A DNA stretch of 54,103 bases, taken from NCBI GenBank assembly GCA_002070055.1, contig MWCM01000008.1:1-54103 (forward strand), read 5' to 3'. The DNA comes from a bacterium ADurb.Bin212. GTDB lineage: Bacteria > Patescibacteriota > UBA1384 > XYA2-FULL-43-10. The notes under the pieces were generated by a model, which saw nothing but the letters and a program-made list of their open reading frames with translations, did not search any database and was not told the origin of the DNA. Numbering within the stretch: position 1 is the first letter of the stretch; each line of letters starts with the position of its first letter. A program made the position numbers and the translations under genes. Positions 43,716-51,032 of this stretch are shown piece by piece.

Positions 43716-44441
43716 TTACAAATATTTTCTACTCTTAAGCTCTTTTTCTAGAGCATTTTGCAGATATTTCTCGAGTATCCCCTCGACTTCCTTGATGTGA
43801 CTAATATCACATTTGATTTTATCACAAACCCCGACACCGTTTTTCTGCAAAAGCCTTAGAAGTTTAATAACACCGTCCTCGATTTTAGTGGCGGCGCCGA
43901 AGTGTTCGCCACATCGTGCACAAAGTAAATGTCCGGAGATATTACTTATATAATTTTCACCTGATTTTAGGCTATTTTTACATGAGGAACACAGATATAA
44001 ATCCGGTTGAAAACCAGCTTGAGATAGTATTTGCAGCTCAAATAACCTAAGTGGCAAATTATTTTTGGTTCTATGTAATTGACTTAAAGCGCTTACAAAC
44101 AGTTCAAATGCATTAATATTTTTTTCTTCATCTTCAAACATCTTGTCAATAATTTCTGAAGCGTAAACTGCTTTTGTTGAACCGGACAACATGCCGTTAC
44201 AATTATAACTGGAAATCAGCTCAACTCCGGTAACAATATAAAACGATTTTCCTTCGTGTAGTTCCAGTTGTATTAGATTGTATGGCTCCAGACTGCCTGC
44301 CATTCTTGAGGGTATTTTACGCACACCTTTGGCAATTGCTTTTATCTTCCCAAGATTATCAGTAAAAATGGTCAGAATTTTATCTGCCTCGTTAAAGTTC
44401 AAACGCTTTATTACCACGCCTCTTGTTTTAATTCTACGCAT
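43716..44441 (-). CDS. recO: DNA repair protein RecO
   Basis: 241 aa. Recombination mediator that loads RecA onto SSB-coated DNA. The N-terminal OB fold reads RRIKTRGVVIKRLNFNEADKILTIFTDNLGKIKAIAKGVRK; a helical domain and a zinc finger (CSSC...CARC, about residues 153-180) follow. The length is typical. It is separated from glyS, its usual neighbour, by the GC-rich pair. Confidence 0.95.
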   Translation of the reverse strand: MRRIKTRGVVIKRLNFNEADKILTIFTDNLGKIKAIAKGVRKIPSRMAGSLEPYNLIQLELHEGKSFYIVTGVELISSYNCNGMLSGSTKAVYASEIIDKMFEDEEKNINAFELFVSALSQLHRTKNNLPLRLFELQILSQAGFQPDLYLCSSCKNSLKSGENYISNISGHLLCARCGEHFGAATKIEDGVIKLLRLLQKNGVGVCDKIKCDISHIKEVEGILEKYLQNALEKELKSRKYL

Positions 44442-44513
44442 AACAAAATGTGAAATGAAATAATGATCTTTCTTTTACAACAATAACAGATATTTTCACA
44501 TAATATTATATTG

Positions 44514-45263
44514 TTAGCTACGGGAAGACAGAATGTTTTCCGCCTCTTTTAGCTGTTCGGGGTTATTCACGCCTAACACCTCTTCCTCACTAGACACCTT
44601 TACTGCAATTATCTTCTTGCCTTGATCTTTGGCAATTTTTATTAGATCTGTAAGGTAATATTCTTTTTGGGCATTGTTTGTGGAAAGCTTATCAAAGTTT
44701 TGCCACAACCATTCTGCATCAAAAATATAAAACCCGGGGTTTGATTCCGAGATCTGCTTTTGTTCCTCAGTGCAATCCTTTTGTTCAACAATTTCGGAAA
44801 CATAGCCATCTTCATCGCGCAAGATCCGGCCGAATGCCCAGAAATTTGGATCGGCAAAATCAACCGATAGCATAGCAATAGTCGGTTGTTCATTTTGATA
44901 CTCTTGAATCAGATTTTTGATCGTTTCGGGCTTGAATAAAGGCATATCCCCATAACAAACAACCACAGCGTCAACCAGACCTCTAAGATTCTCTCTTGCC
45001 ATCATAGCAGCATGGCCAGTTCCAAGCTGCTCCTCCTGAACCGCATATTCTATTGAATTAGTAAAGTAATTCCTTACTAGCTCTTGTTTGTAGCCGACAA
45101 CAGCGACTACCCGCTCGATTCCGGCATCTTGCACATTTTTTATAGCATAGTAAAGCAATGGTTTACCATTTGCCTCAAACATTACCTTTGGTATAGGGGA
45201 AGCAGAACCCTCATTCATTCTTGTCCCCTTGCCGGCAGCCAATATAACAGCAGCTAAATTCAT
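44514..45263 (-). CDS. glmU: UDP-GlcNAc pyrophosphorylase, stand-alone GlmU N-terminal half
   Basis: 249 aa. The nucleotidyltransferase domain starts NLAAVILAAGKGTRM, the dinucleotide signature. QEEQLGTGHAAMMA and VVVCYGDMPLFKPETI hold the uridine-binding and Mg-binding (GDMP) residues. NPGFYIFDAEWL and NAQKEYYLTDLI (the latter a GlmU hallmark) follow. It ends just where the hexapeptide domain should begin; the acetyltransferase half is encoded by the gene immediately upstream. It makes UDP-GlcNAc from GlcNAc-1-P for the wall pathway. Confidence 0.9.
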   Translation of the reverse strand: MNLAAVILAAGKGTRMNEGSASPIPKVMFEANGKPLLYYAIKNVQDAGIERVVAVVGYKQELVRNYFTNSIEYAVQEEQLGTGHAAMMARENLRGLVDAVVVCYGDMPLFKPETIKNLIQEYQNEQPTIAMLSVDFADPNFWAFGRILRDEDGYVSEIVEQKDCTEEQKQISESNPGFYIFDAEWLWQNFDKLSTNNAQKEYYLTDLIKIAKDQGKKIIAVKVSSEEEVLGVNNPEQLKEAENILSSRS

Positions 45264-45275
45264 TTCGTTCTCCTC

Positions 45276-45965
45276 TTAATCTTTCAAATGATCTATAATT
45301 TTTGAATTATCAGCGATTAATCCTCTATGGCTTTTAAAGCCACCCAGCACACACCTCTTACCGATAAAAGTTCCAGGATTAATTAACGTTTTACAACCTG
45401 TTTGGCTACCATCGCCCAGAATACTGCCAAACTTTAGTAATCCGGTATCATAATATTCGCCATCCGATTTAATTCCAATTGTTTTAGGGTTTTCGTCAAA
45501 AAAATCAAATCTTATGTTGGCGAATATGGTGCTGGCCGCAATATTGGTGTTATTACCGATTATAGAATCACCCACATAATTAAAGTGAGACGTCCAAGCT
45601 TTGTTAAGCATTATGGAATTTTTTATCTCGCAGGAATTGCCGATAATACATTCATCTCCAAGAATTACATTTTCCCTAATAAAGGCACCTGGACGGATTT
45701 CGCAATTATTGCCGATAATCACGTTGTCTCCCACATATGCACCTGGATATATTTTTGTGCCCTCTCCAACGTAAATATGCTCCCCTTCCATAAATGCCCT
45801 AGGAAAACGACCTCCAAGATTCTTGGATTGTTTTTCCTTAAAAAACATTATTATATATTGTTCGATATTTTTAACCGTCTCCCAAAGTGGCTTATTTTCA
45901 ACAAAAACTTCCTTGAACTCAAAATCGCTTAAATCAAAATATTTTTCAGCAAAAAATCTTTCCAT
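45276..45965 (-). CDS. Left-handed beta-helix acetyltransferase, candidate GlmU C-terminal half
   Basis: 229 aa. An N-terminal region of about 60 residues (MERFFAEKYFDLSDFEFKEVF) is followed by hexapeptide repeats (YVGEGTKIYPGAYVGDNVIIGNNCEIRPGAFIRENVILGDEC region). The segment SHFNYVGDSIIGNNTNIAASTIFANI matches the GlmU acetyltransferase segment [20 protein letters not shown], including the catalytic His. A later PKTIGI keeps a Lys-Thr pair. It lies 12 nt before the uridylyltransferase gene. The two together would perform the GlmU reactions; a different acyl acceptor cannot be excluded. Confidence 0.82.
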   Translation of the reverse strand: MERFFAEKYFDLSDFEFKEVFVENKPLWETVKNIEQYIIMFFKEKQSKNLGGRFPRAFMEGEHIYVGEGTKIYPGAYVGDNVIIGNNCEIRPGAFIRENVILGDECIIGNSCEIKNSIMLNKAWTSHFNYVGDSIIGNNTNIAASTIFANIRFDFFDENPKTIGIKSDGEYYDTGLLKFGSILGDGSQTGCKTLINPGTFIGKRCVLGGFKSHRGLIADNSKIIDHLKD

Positions 45966-46032
45966 TCAATATCCTTTGTTAATTTAGCCAAAGTCTACCA
46001 CTACATTAAAGCGAAAAATATGGAAAAAGAAA

Positions 46033-46060
46033 AGTCCGCGCCTATGCTTTGGCGCGGACT
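46033..46060 (-). terminator. Terminator overlapping the end of the GC-rich 115-aa gene
   Basis: AGTCCGCGCC (46033-46042) and GGCGCGGACT (46051-46060) form a perfect 10-bp stem with an 8-nt loop; a T-rich tract follows on the minus strand. The stem includes the last codons and the stop of the gene. Confidence 0.85.
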
Positions 46061-46389
46061 TGCGGCTTCCTCCTCGTCTCGGACCAACGCCCGCGGTTGC
46101 CTCCCTTGGGGGTGCGGGAGGCGTAGACGGAAGTTCTCTTGCAGGCGCTGGTGAGTGCCTGCTTAGTGGCCAAAGCCACTTGACGGAGAGAGGTTAACTC
46201 CGCCGTTCCACGATACTCGACGCCAGCGGCGGAAAATGAAACCCCTATCATTGTCCGACCTTTGTTGCGCCGGCTGGGAGCTGGCCACTCCTCGACCTTG
46301 AGACAAGACGGGTGAAACCACATCTTGCCGTCAGAGGGCGACAAGGCGTCTTCACCCACCGGCTTCTGGCAAACAAAACACTCGGGCAT
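46042..46389 (-). CDS. GC-rich orphan gene with LIM/treble-clef-like zinc finger (115 aa)
   Basis: 115 aa from the ATG at 46389 behind AAAGGGG; an in-frame farther start (46443) would run into the leader terminator and is rejected. The N terminus has CFVCQKPVGEDALSPSDGKMWFHPSC, a Cx2C...HxxC arrangement like treble-clef or LIM half-fingers. The rest is basic, rich in Arg/Lys/Ser (PSRRNKGRTMIG, RTPKGGNRGRWSETRRKPQVRAKA), which suggests nucleic-acid binding. Codon use is GC-rich against AT-rich neighbours. It has a separate promoter, a leader with terminator and antiterminator, and its own terminator. Function unknown. Confidence 0.75.
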   Translation of the reverse strand: MPECFVCQKPVGEDALSPSDGKMWFHPSCLKVEEWPAPSRRNKGRTMIGVSFSAAGVEYRGTAELTSLRQVALATKQALTSACKRTSVYASRTPKGGNRGRWSETRRKPQVRAKA

Positions 46390-46440
46390 ATTGACACCCC
46401 TTTCGTGCTGTATTGAAAAGCTATTGCCCTTCAAGCAGAA

Positions 46441-46496
46441 CAAAAAAACCGCCTTTTGGCGGCTGATTTCATTAAAAATTTGAAAAAATCAACCGC
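46441..46496 (-). promoter_or_regulatory. Terminator/antiterminator leader of the 115-aa gene
   Basis: Minus-strand RNA GCCGCC-AAAA-GGCGGT (46448-46463) followed by a T7 run (46442-46448) is an intrinsic terminator about 55 nt before the start codon. Upstream GCGGTTGATTT (46486-46496) can pair over 11 positions with AAATCAGCCGC (46459-46469), which contains the 5' strand of the terminator. The two structures exclude each other, as in riboswitch or attenuator leaders. Confidence 0.65.
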
Positions 46497-46554
46497 AGGG
46501 CGGGAAAAGTAGAATTACACTAACAACAAATGATTCAAATCGCTTCATGTGTAT

Positions 46555-46583
46555 ATTATAGCATATATTGTAACAATTGTCCA
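46555..46583 (-). promoter_or_regulatory. Promoter of the 115-aa GC-rich gene
   Basis: Minus strand: TGGACA (46578-46583), a 17-nt spacer and a perfect TATAAT (46555-46560). Transcription from here would read through about 80 nt before meeting the leader terminator at 46463-46442. Confidence 0.75.
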
Positions 46584-46610
46584 TATTTTCCGGTTACCCA
46601 TTATTATATT

Positions 46611-47075
46611 TTACATATTATTGATTTGGTGTTTTGTTATCTTATAGTATTTATCGAACCAAAACTCGCCAGTGAAATACTCTTTCTTTAAAAACATTGG
46701 CAACCAAAACCTATCATTTGGCCACATTTCTTCATACGGAATATCAGCAATTGCAAACCAAGCATTTTCCATCTCGTCTGATTCTGTAGGCCCTCCCTCA
46801 TAAGTGAGCACTTCGTAATAATGAACTTCCATGTCCGGATCATTTACATAGTGGAAAGTTAAAACTCCACGCTTTTCATAGTTATTAACAATTATCCCCG
46901 CCTCCTCTTTAAACTCCCTAGTCATCGCCTCTTCGACAGTTTCACCCAGCTCAACCTTACCGCCAAAACCAAGCCACTTACCCTGGCCAAATCCATTTTT
47001 CTTGCGCCGTCCAAGAAGCACCTTACCGTCTTTAACAATCAACGCCTCAGTCATGATTTTTGGGATTTTTGTCAT
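46611..47075 (-). CDS. Nudix hydrolase, MTH1/MutT-like (8-oxo-dGTP diphosphatase candidate)
   Basis: 154 aa from the ATG at 47075; a later ATG at 47054, overlapping the upstream stop by 8 nt, is also possible. The Nudix box reads GGKVELGETVEEAMTREFKEEAGI (about 38-61), intact with REFKEE. LLGRRKKNGFGQGKWLGFGGKV and a C-terminal EMENAWFAIADIPYEEMWPNDRFWLP region resemble MTH1, whose WxPDDxYW segment binds the oxidised base. This suggests sanitising of oxidised nucleotides, complementary to mutM nearby. Start overlaps the small membrane protein gene. Confidence 0.85.
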   Translation of the reverse strand: MTKIPKIMTEALIVKDGKVLLGRRKKNGFGQGKWLGFGGKVELGETVEEAMTREFKEEAGIIVNNYEKRGVLTFHYVNDPDMEVHYYEVLTYEGGPTESDEMENAWFAIADIPYEEMWPNDRFWLPMFLKKEYFTGEFWFDKYYKITKHQINNM

Positions 47076-47364
47076 TGTTGACAACAAACTTATTTCGTTT
47101 AAATATGGATGAAATTAATAACAAGAGCAGAAACCAAAATAGTATGTTTAGTATGATTGCGACCCAGTTTGTTGAGCAGAGGCAGAGATATTCTAAGGGC
47201 GGACATGATGACACATTAAAAGGAAATCCGACGGGAGCATCGCCACAACCTACACCCCAACCAAAACTTAGCCTAATTCCGCTCCATGTAGATGTATAAT
47301 TTGTTAATACTACTGGCAACACAACCAGATATAAAATAATAAATATTGACCTTAATACTCTCAT
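47047..47364 (-). CDS. Small two-helix membrane protein
   Basis: 105 aa from the ATG at 47364 behind GGAAAG; the longer frame from 47421 would overlap mutM. One helix near the start (residues 4-22), an extracytoplasmic loop with several cysteines (GCGDAPVG, NVSSCPPLEYLCLCS) and a second helix (about 70-88), then a basic tail. No family recognised. It lies between mutM and the Nudix gene and is probably cotranscribed. Confidence 0.65.
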   Translation of the reverse strand: MRVLRSIFIILYLVVLPVVLTNYTSTWSGIRLSFGWGVGCGDAPVGFPFNVSSCPPLEYLCLCSTNWVAIILNILFWFLLLLLISSIFKRNKFVVNNDKNPKNHD

Positions 47365-47380
47365 TTTCTTTCCATAATAA

Positions 47381-48271
47381 TTACTTCTGGCATTTTGGGC
47401 ACCAATGAGTGCCACGGCCACCGATTACGGTGCGCTCGATGACTCCTCCGCAATTATTGGGGCACTTTTTGCCAGTTCTCCGATAAACCAATAAATGTTC
47501 ATGAGCTTCGCCTTGCTTGCCAAAGGCGTCAACAAAATTTTCGCTTGAGGAGCCCCCATATTTAATCCCCTGCTCTAAGACCTCACGTATTGACTTGATT
47601 AGTTTGAGCCATTCACTATTTTTAATATCTTTTGCCAATCTCATGGGAGCAATCTTTGCAACATACAGAGACTCATCGGCGTATATATTACCAACACCCG
47701 CAATAATCGATTGGTCCATAATAAATTGCTTAATCTTTCTATTGGAAAATCTTTCGGCCATCTCAGCTAAATACTCGGGCGTGAGCTCTCCCTCTAAAGG
47801 CTCTACTCCAATATTATTAAACAGGGGCCCATAATTTTGATCTTTGATCTTTGATCTTTGAATTACCTTAATCCAGCCAAATCTTCTAATATCGTTAAAA
47901 TAAAGCACGCTTTCATCATCAAAATAAAATATGGCCCGAGTGTGTTTATTGGGCAACTTTTCGAGCCAAGCGCTATCTGGGTGCCCGCCCCCTCTACGGT
48001 TCCTAAGACAAAAATCTCCCTCGCCCTCACACTTCTCCCATATCAGTTGTCCAGTCATTTTTAAGTGAAATATTAGGGCGGTATCATTTTCCAAATCAAA
48101 TATTATGTTTTTTGCCCTTCGCCAAACTCTTTCAATTCTAATATTATTGACATCTTTTTCGGTAATTTGAACAACTTTTTTATCGCGATCATCAAAAGAG
48201 AGAATTTCTCTGTTCTCAATCTTTTTTCTAAGCCCCCTTACCACAGTTTCGACTTCTGGTAATTCAGGAAT
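47381..48271 (-). CDS. mutM: Formamidopyrimidine-DNA glycosylase with ATT start codon
   Basis: 296 aa. Bifunctional glycosylase/lyase that removes 8-oxoguanine. The family begins with Met-Pro-Glu, the Pro being the nucleophile after Met removal. Here the only codon before CCT-GAA (Pro-Glu-Leu-Pro-Glu-Val-Glu) is ATT, at 48269-48271, with AAAGGAG five nt in front. In-frame upstream there is a TAA and no ATG, GTG or TTG. The next GTG (48244) would delete the catalytic Pro and Glu. Further motifs: HLKMTGQLIW (catalytic Lys), ADESLYVAKIAPMR, and a C-terminal zinc finger CPNNC...CPKC, with three residues in the first pair instead of the usual two. Confidence 0.9.
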   Translation of the reverse strand: MPELPEVETVVRGLRKKIENREILSFDDRDKKVVQITEKDVNNIRIERVWRRAKNIIFDLENDTALIFHLKMTGQLIWEKCEGEGDFCLRNRRGGGHPDSAWLEKLPNKHTRAIFYFDDESVLYFNDIRRFGWIKVIQRSKIKDQNYGPLFNNIGVEPLEGELTPEYLAEMAERFSNRKIKQFIMDQSIIAGVGNIYADESLYVAKIAPMRLAKDIKNSEWLKLIKSIREVLEQGIKYGGSSSENFVDAFGKQGEAHEHLLVYRRTGKKCPNNCGGVIERTVIGGRGTHWCPKCQK

Positions 48272-48333
48272 TCTTACTCCTTTGTATCTGTGTTAATTTG
48301 TATAATGAGTTCGTGTAGTTGAATACTTCTGGC

Positions 48334-48359
48334 AATTCCGGCATAATTCATCCGGAATT
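48334..48359. terminator. Perfect inverted repeat between mutM and HAD gene
   Basis: AATTCCGG (48334-48341) and CCGGAATT (48352-48359) around a 10-nt loop; it can act as a terminator after the HAD gene. The T-rich tract lies on the plus side, so its direction is unclear. Confidence 0.45.
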
Positions 48360-48376
48360 TTATATTTTGAATTATT

Positions 48377-49009
48377 CTACAAGTATTTTATCGCCTCTGG
48401 TAAACTTTTTATTTTAATACCGCTGTAAACCTCTTTATACATAATTGCAGCATCGTCAATATCCAAGTCTTGCCTTACTATTTGCATACAAAGTGATTTG
48501 TGAAATTTTGCTTTTACTTTTTCCAAAGTATCAGCTCTATCGTCAATTAATACAAACTCTTCCCTAGAAGAAACAATGTTTTGTAAATAATCCCATTTTT
48601 GAGTATCTGTTACATATATGTGTTGAAACTTTTCAGCAATACCAGACCTATCCACTTTTTTTTGTTGAAATCCGATATCTCCAAGTGTCAACATATTAAT
48701 CTCATATTTATTTCTATTGATTTTGTCTAAAAATTCCGTTGTGTCCGAATAAAGATACTTTGTAATATTTTTGTAAAGATTCTCTATCCTGGCAAGAGCT
48801 AATTTGTGATTGGTTGGCTTAATTTTCTGTAGTTTATCCAAATGTCCCTCCGGATTGTATTTATAATCCATACTTTCTAAAACATAAGTAGATTTTATGT
48901 CAGGAAGCGTATAGCCACACCTAAAAAACGCATCGAACATCTCATTTTTAAACTCAGAGGTGTCAAATATCGTTCCATCAAAATCAATAAATAATTTAAT
49001 TTTAGCCAT
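48377..49009 (-). CDS. HAD-superfamily hydrolase
   Basis: 210 aa from the ATG at 49009 (MAKIKLFIDFDGTIFDT); the longer reading frame upstream (to 49159) is AT-rich, hydrophobic and overlaps a terminator, so it is rejected. Motif I DFDGTIFD (residues 8-15) has both catalytic Asp. Motif II is MLTLGDIG (Thr), motif III is the Lys in QKWDYLQN region, and motif IV is FVLIDDRAD. Phosphatase of unknown substrate. It is not obviously coupled to neighbours. Confidence 0.85.
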   Translation of the reverse strand: MAKIKLFIDFDGTIFDTSEFKNEMFDAFFRCGYTLPDIKSTYVLESMDYKYNPEGHLDKLQKIKPTNHKLALARIENLYKNITKYLYSDTTEFLDKINRNKYEINMLTLGDIGFQQKKVDRSGIAEKFQHIYVTDTQKWDYLQNIVSSREEFVLIDDRADTLEKVKAKFHKSLCMQIVRQDLDIDDAAIMYKEVYSGIKIKSLPEAIKYL

Positions 49010-49166
49010 AATACCAACCAAACATTTACCCCAATCAATATATAAATTATAATTTGACAAATAAACTGCTATTAGATAAAGTAAAAATACAACATCCATC
49101 GAGGCAATAAAAATAACAATTATTTCTCGCTTGGCTATATCATAAAACAAAAAAGGCAATAAAACA

Positions 49167-49193
49167 AAAAAAGGCTCAAAGTAAGGCCTTTTT
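49167..49193. terminator. Bidirectional terminator-like hairpin
   Basis: AAAAAGGC and GCCTTTTT pair around a 10-nt loop between the HAD gene and padR. It has A/T runs on both sides and could work in either direction. Confidence 0.55.
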
Positions 49194-49212
49194 GTTATTA
49201 ATGGCTACGTAA

Positions 49213-49557
49213 ATGGATCTCGATAACCCACGATATTGGAAAAAATTAATCAATCAGGGACTTATAAAGTTCTTTCTTCTTAAGGTTCTTTATAAAGACA
49301 AAGAATCTTACGGCTATAAAATTGTTAAACGCATCGAAGAACTCTCCGAGGGAGTCTGCAGACCAACCGAGTCGACAATTTATCCAGCCTTAGACCAACT
49401 GATGAAGGGCAAGTATGTCGATGTGCACGAGGTATCAACAGGATTACGCACCAGAAAAATATATGCTCTAAATGAAAAGGGTCGGGCCGCTTATCGCGCT
49501 TCAGCCAAAGCTTATGGCGAGATAATTCCCCTGTTACGCGAATCAATAATGCTCTAA
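49213..49557 (+). CDS. PadR-family transcriptional regulator
   Basis: 114 aa. The winged helix-turn-helix of PadR: LIKFFLLKVLYKDKESYGYKIVKRIEEL, then ESTIYPALDQLMKGKYV and TGLRTRKIYALNEKGRAAY. The C-terminal dimerisation helix is short, typical of the PadR-s1 type. Regulators of this class often control neighbouring PspC/LiaF-like membrane stress genes; such an operon lies 1.5 kb away, so a link is plausible but not shown. The start lacks a good Shine-Dalgarno. Confidence 0.9.
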   Translation: MDLDNPRYWKKLINQGLIKFFLLKVLYKDKESYGYKIVKRIEELSEGVCRPTESTIYPALDQLMKGKYVDVHEVSTGLRTRKIYALNEKGRAAYRASAKAYGEIIPLLRESIML

Positions 49558-49635
49558 ATTTGGCTATTTAGGCATTAGCTTTTTAGCTTATTAAGAAAAT
49601 GTTTTTTGTTGGAACGATGAATGGTGAGTGATGAG

Positions 49636-49681
49636 TTAATCATATTCATAACCATTATTCATTATTCTTTATTCATTATTC
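49636..49681. repeat. AT-rich tandem repeat before the U32 gene
   Basis: Repeats of the unit ATTATTC/ATTCATT fill the leader up to the start codon at 49682, leaving no Shine-Dalgarno sequence. Slippage-prone. Confidence 0.5.
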
Positions 49682-50962
49682 ATGCAACCGGAACTTTTAA
49701 TGCCTGCGGGCGATTTAGAAAAGGCCAAAATTGCCTATCAATTTGGTGCCGATGCTTGCTACGGTTCAACTAGCGCTTTTAGTATGCGCACCCGAGAGAT
49801 CGGATTTAACTACAAAACCCTAAAAGAAGCGATTGATTATGCTCATTCTCTCGGCAAAAAGTTCTATATTACACTAAACACCTATCCTCATGAATATGAG
49901 CTAACAAAAATCAGGACTCACGCCCGCAAATTGATAAATATGAATCCAGACGCCATTATTTTGGCAGATCCGGGCATTATTGCAATAGTCAATAAGGAGA
50001 TTAATAAAGCAAGAAGTCAAAAGATAAAGGCCAAAACAAATAGTAAAACCGGCACTTACAATCTAGCAATTAAGCAACTCAACAATATTGAATTACATCT
50101 ATCAACGCAAGCAAATGCCACAAATTCTGAAGCCATAAAATTCTGGGCCCAAAACGGAATCTCCAGAATAGTTTTGCCTAGAGAGCTTTCAATTAAAGAA
50201 ATTGCCGAGATTAGAAGAAGGTTACCCAAAAAAATTATGTTGGAGGCTTTTGTTCATGGTGCTATGTGCAATTCGGTTTCGGGGCGCTGTAATCTGTCGA
50301 ATTATTTAAGCTACAGAGATGCAAATAGAGGCGCATGTGTACAAGCCTGTCGCTGGAAATACTCTCTTGTCGAGGAAAAAAGACCGGGGCAATTCATTCC
50401 AGTCGGTGAAGACGAAAACGGTTCATACATTTACAATTCAAAAGATTTGAATATGATTGAACATCTCAAAGATTTGCACAACGCCGGGATCGAATCATTC
50501 AAAGTAGAAGGTCGCAACAAAAGTATATATTACTGTGCCATTGTTGCCAGGGCTTACAGAAAAGCAATCGACAATTTGTCTCAGTCAAGGAATCAAGACA
50601 TTATAGAGCTAAAGAGAGAATTAGAAACCGTTACTAATCGTGGTTATTCTACCGGTTTTTACTATGGCCGTCCAACCGATGCTGACATTAATTATGAGAC
50701 TTCGCGCCCTTCTTCCGACTGGCAATTCGTTGGTCTAGTTAAGAAACAGCTATCTAGTAAGTGCTATCTAGTCGAAGCAAGAAACGAACTAAAGGTTGGT
50801 ACAGAAGTGGAAATCGTTACACCTTCAGACATTTTCAAAACTAAGCTTAAATCAATTGCTGACCAAAATAACAATATTGTGCAAAAAGTTAATCCAAACT
50901 CTAAGTTTATTTTGAATCACAAAATGGAACTGCCTATTAACACATTTTTAAGAGCAAAATAA
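49682..50962 (+). CDS. Peptidase U32-family protein (tRNA/rRNA hydroxylation type)
   Basis: 426 aa. N-terminal TIM barrel: PELLMPAGDLEKAKIAYQFGADACYGST. The family signature is EAFVHGAMCNSVSGRCNLSNYL, with CVQACRWKY after it, four cysteines likely to bind an Fe-S cluster. FKVEGRNKSIYYCAIVARAYRKAID and a C-terminal beta-barrel with VEIVTPSD follow. Known members with this layout are TrhP (tRNA U34 hydroxylation) and RlhA (rRNA C2501 hydroxylation); which applies is not decidable by eye. It was once named a collagenase-like peptidase. Confidence 0.92.
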   Translation: MQPELLMPAGDLEKAKIAYQFGADACYGSTSAFSMRTREIGFNYKTLKEAIDYAHSLGKKFYITLNTYPHEYELTKIRTHARKLINMNPDAIILADPGIIAIVNKEINKARSQKIKAKTNSKTGTYNLAIKQLNNIELHLSTQANATNSEAIKFWAQNGISRIVLPRELSIKEIAEIRRRLPKKIMLEAFVHGAMCNSVSGRCNLSNYLSYRDANRGACVQACRWKYSLVEEKRPGQFIPVGEDENGSYIYNSKDLNMIEHLKDLHNAGIESFKVEGRNKSIYYCAIVARAYRKAIDNLSQSRNQDIIELKRELETVTNRGYSTGFYYGRPTDADINYETSRPSSDWQFVGLVKKQLSSKCYLVEARNELKVGTEVEIVTPSDIFKTKLKSIADQNNNIVQKVNPNSKFILNHKMELPINTFLRAK

Positions 50963-51032
50963 ACCGGGAAGAAAACCCATTCTGCTGGTTAACTACACAT
51001 AAGTAATTATTTTTAAACAGATTATAGCAAGA

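Noticed and set aside
46390-46443. N-terminal extension of the GC-rich zinc-finger gene
   Set aside because: It would start next to the leader terminator; the ATG at 46389 has a proper Shine-Dalgarno.
49010-49159. N-terminal extension of the HAD hydrolase to 49159
   Set aside because: The added 50 residues are hydrophobic AT-rich translation; the family begins at the DFDGT motif a few residues after the ATG at 49009.
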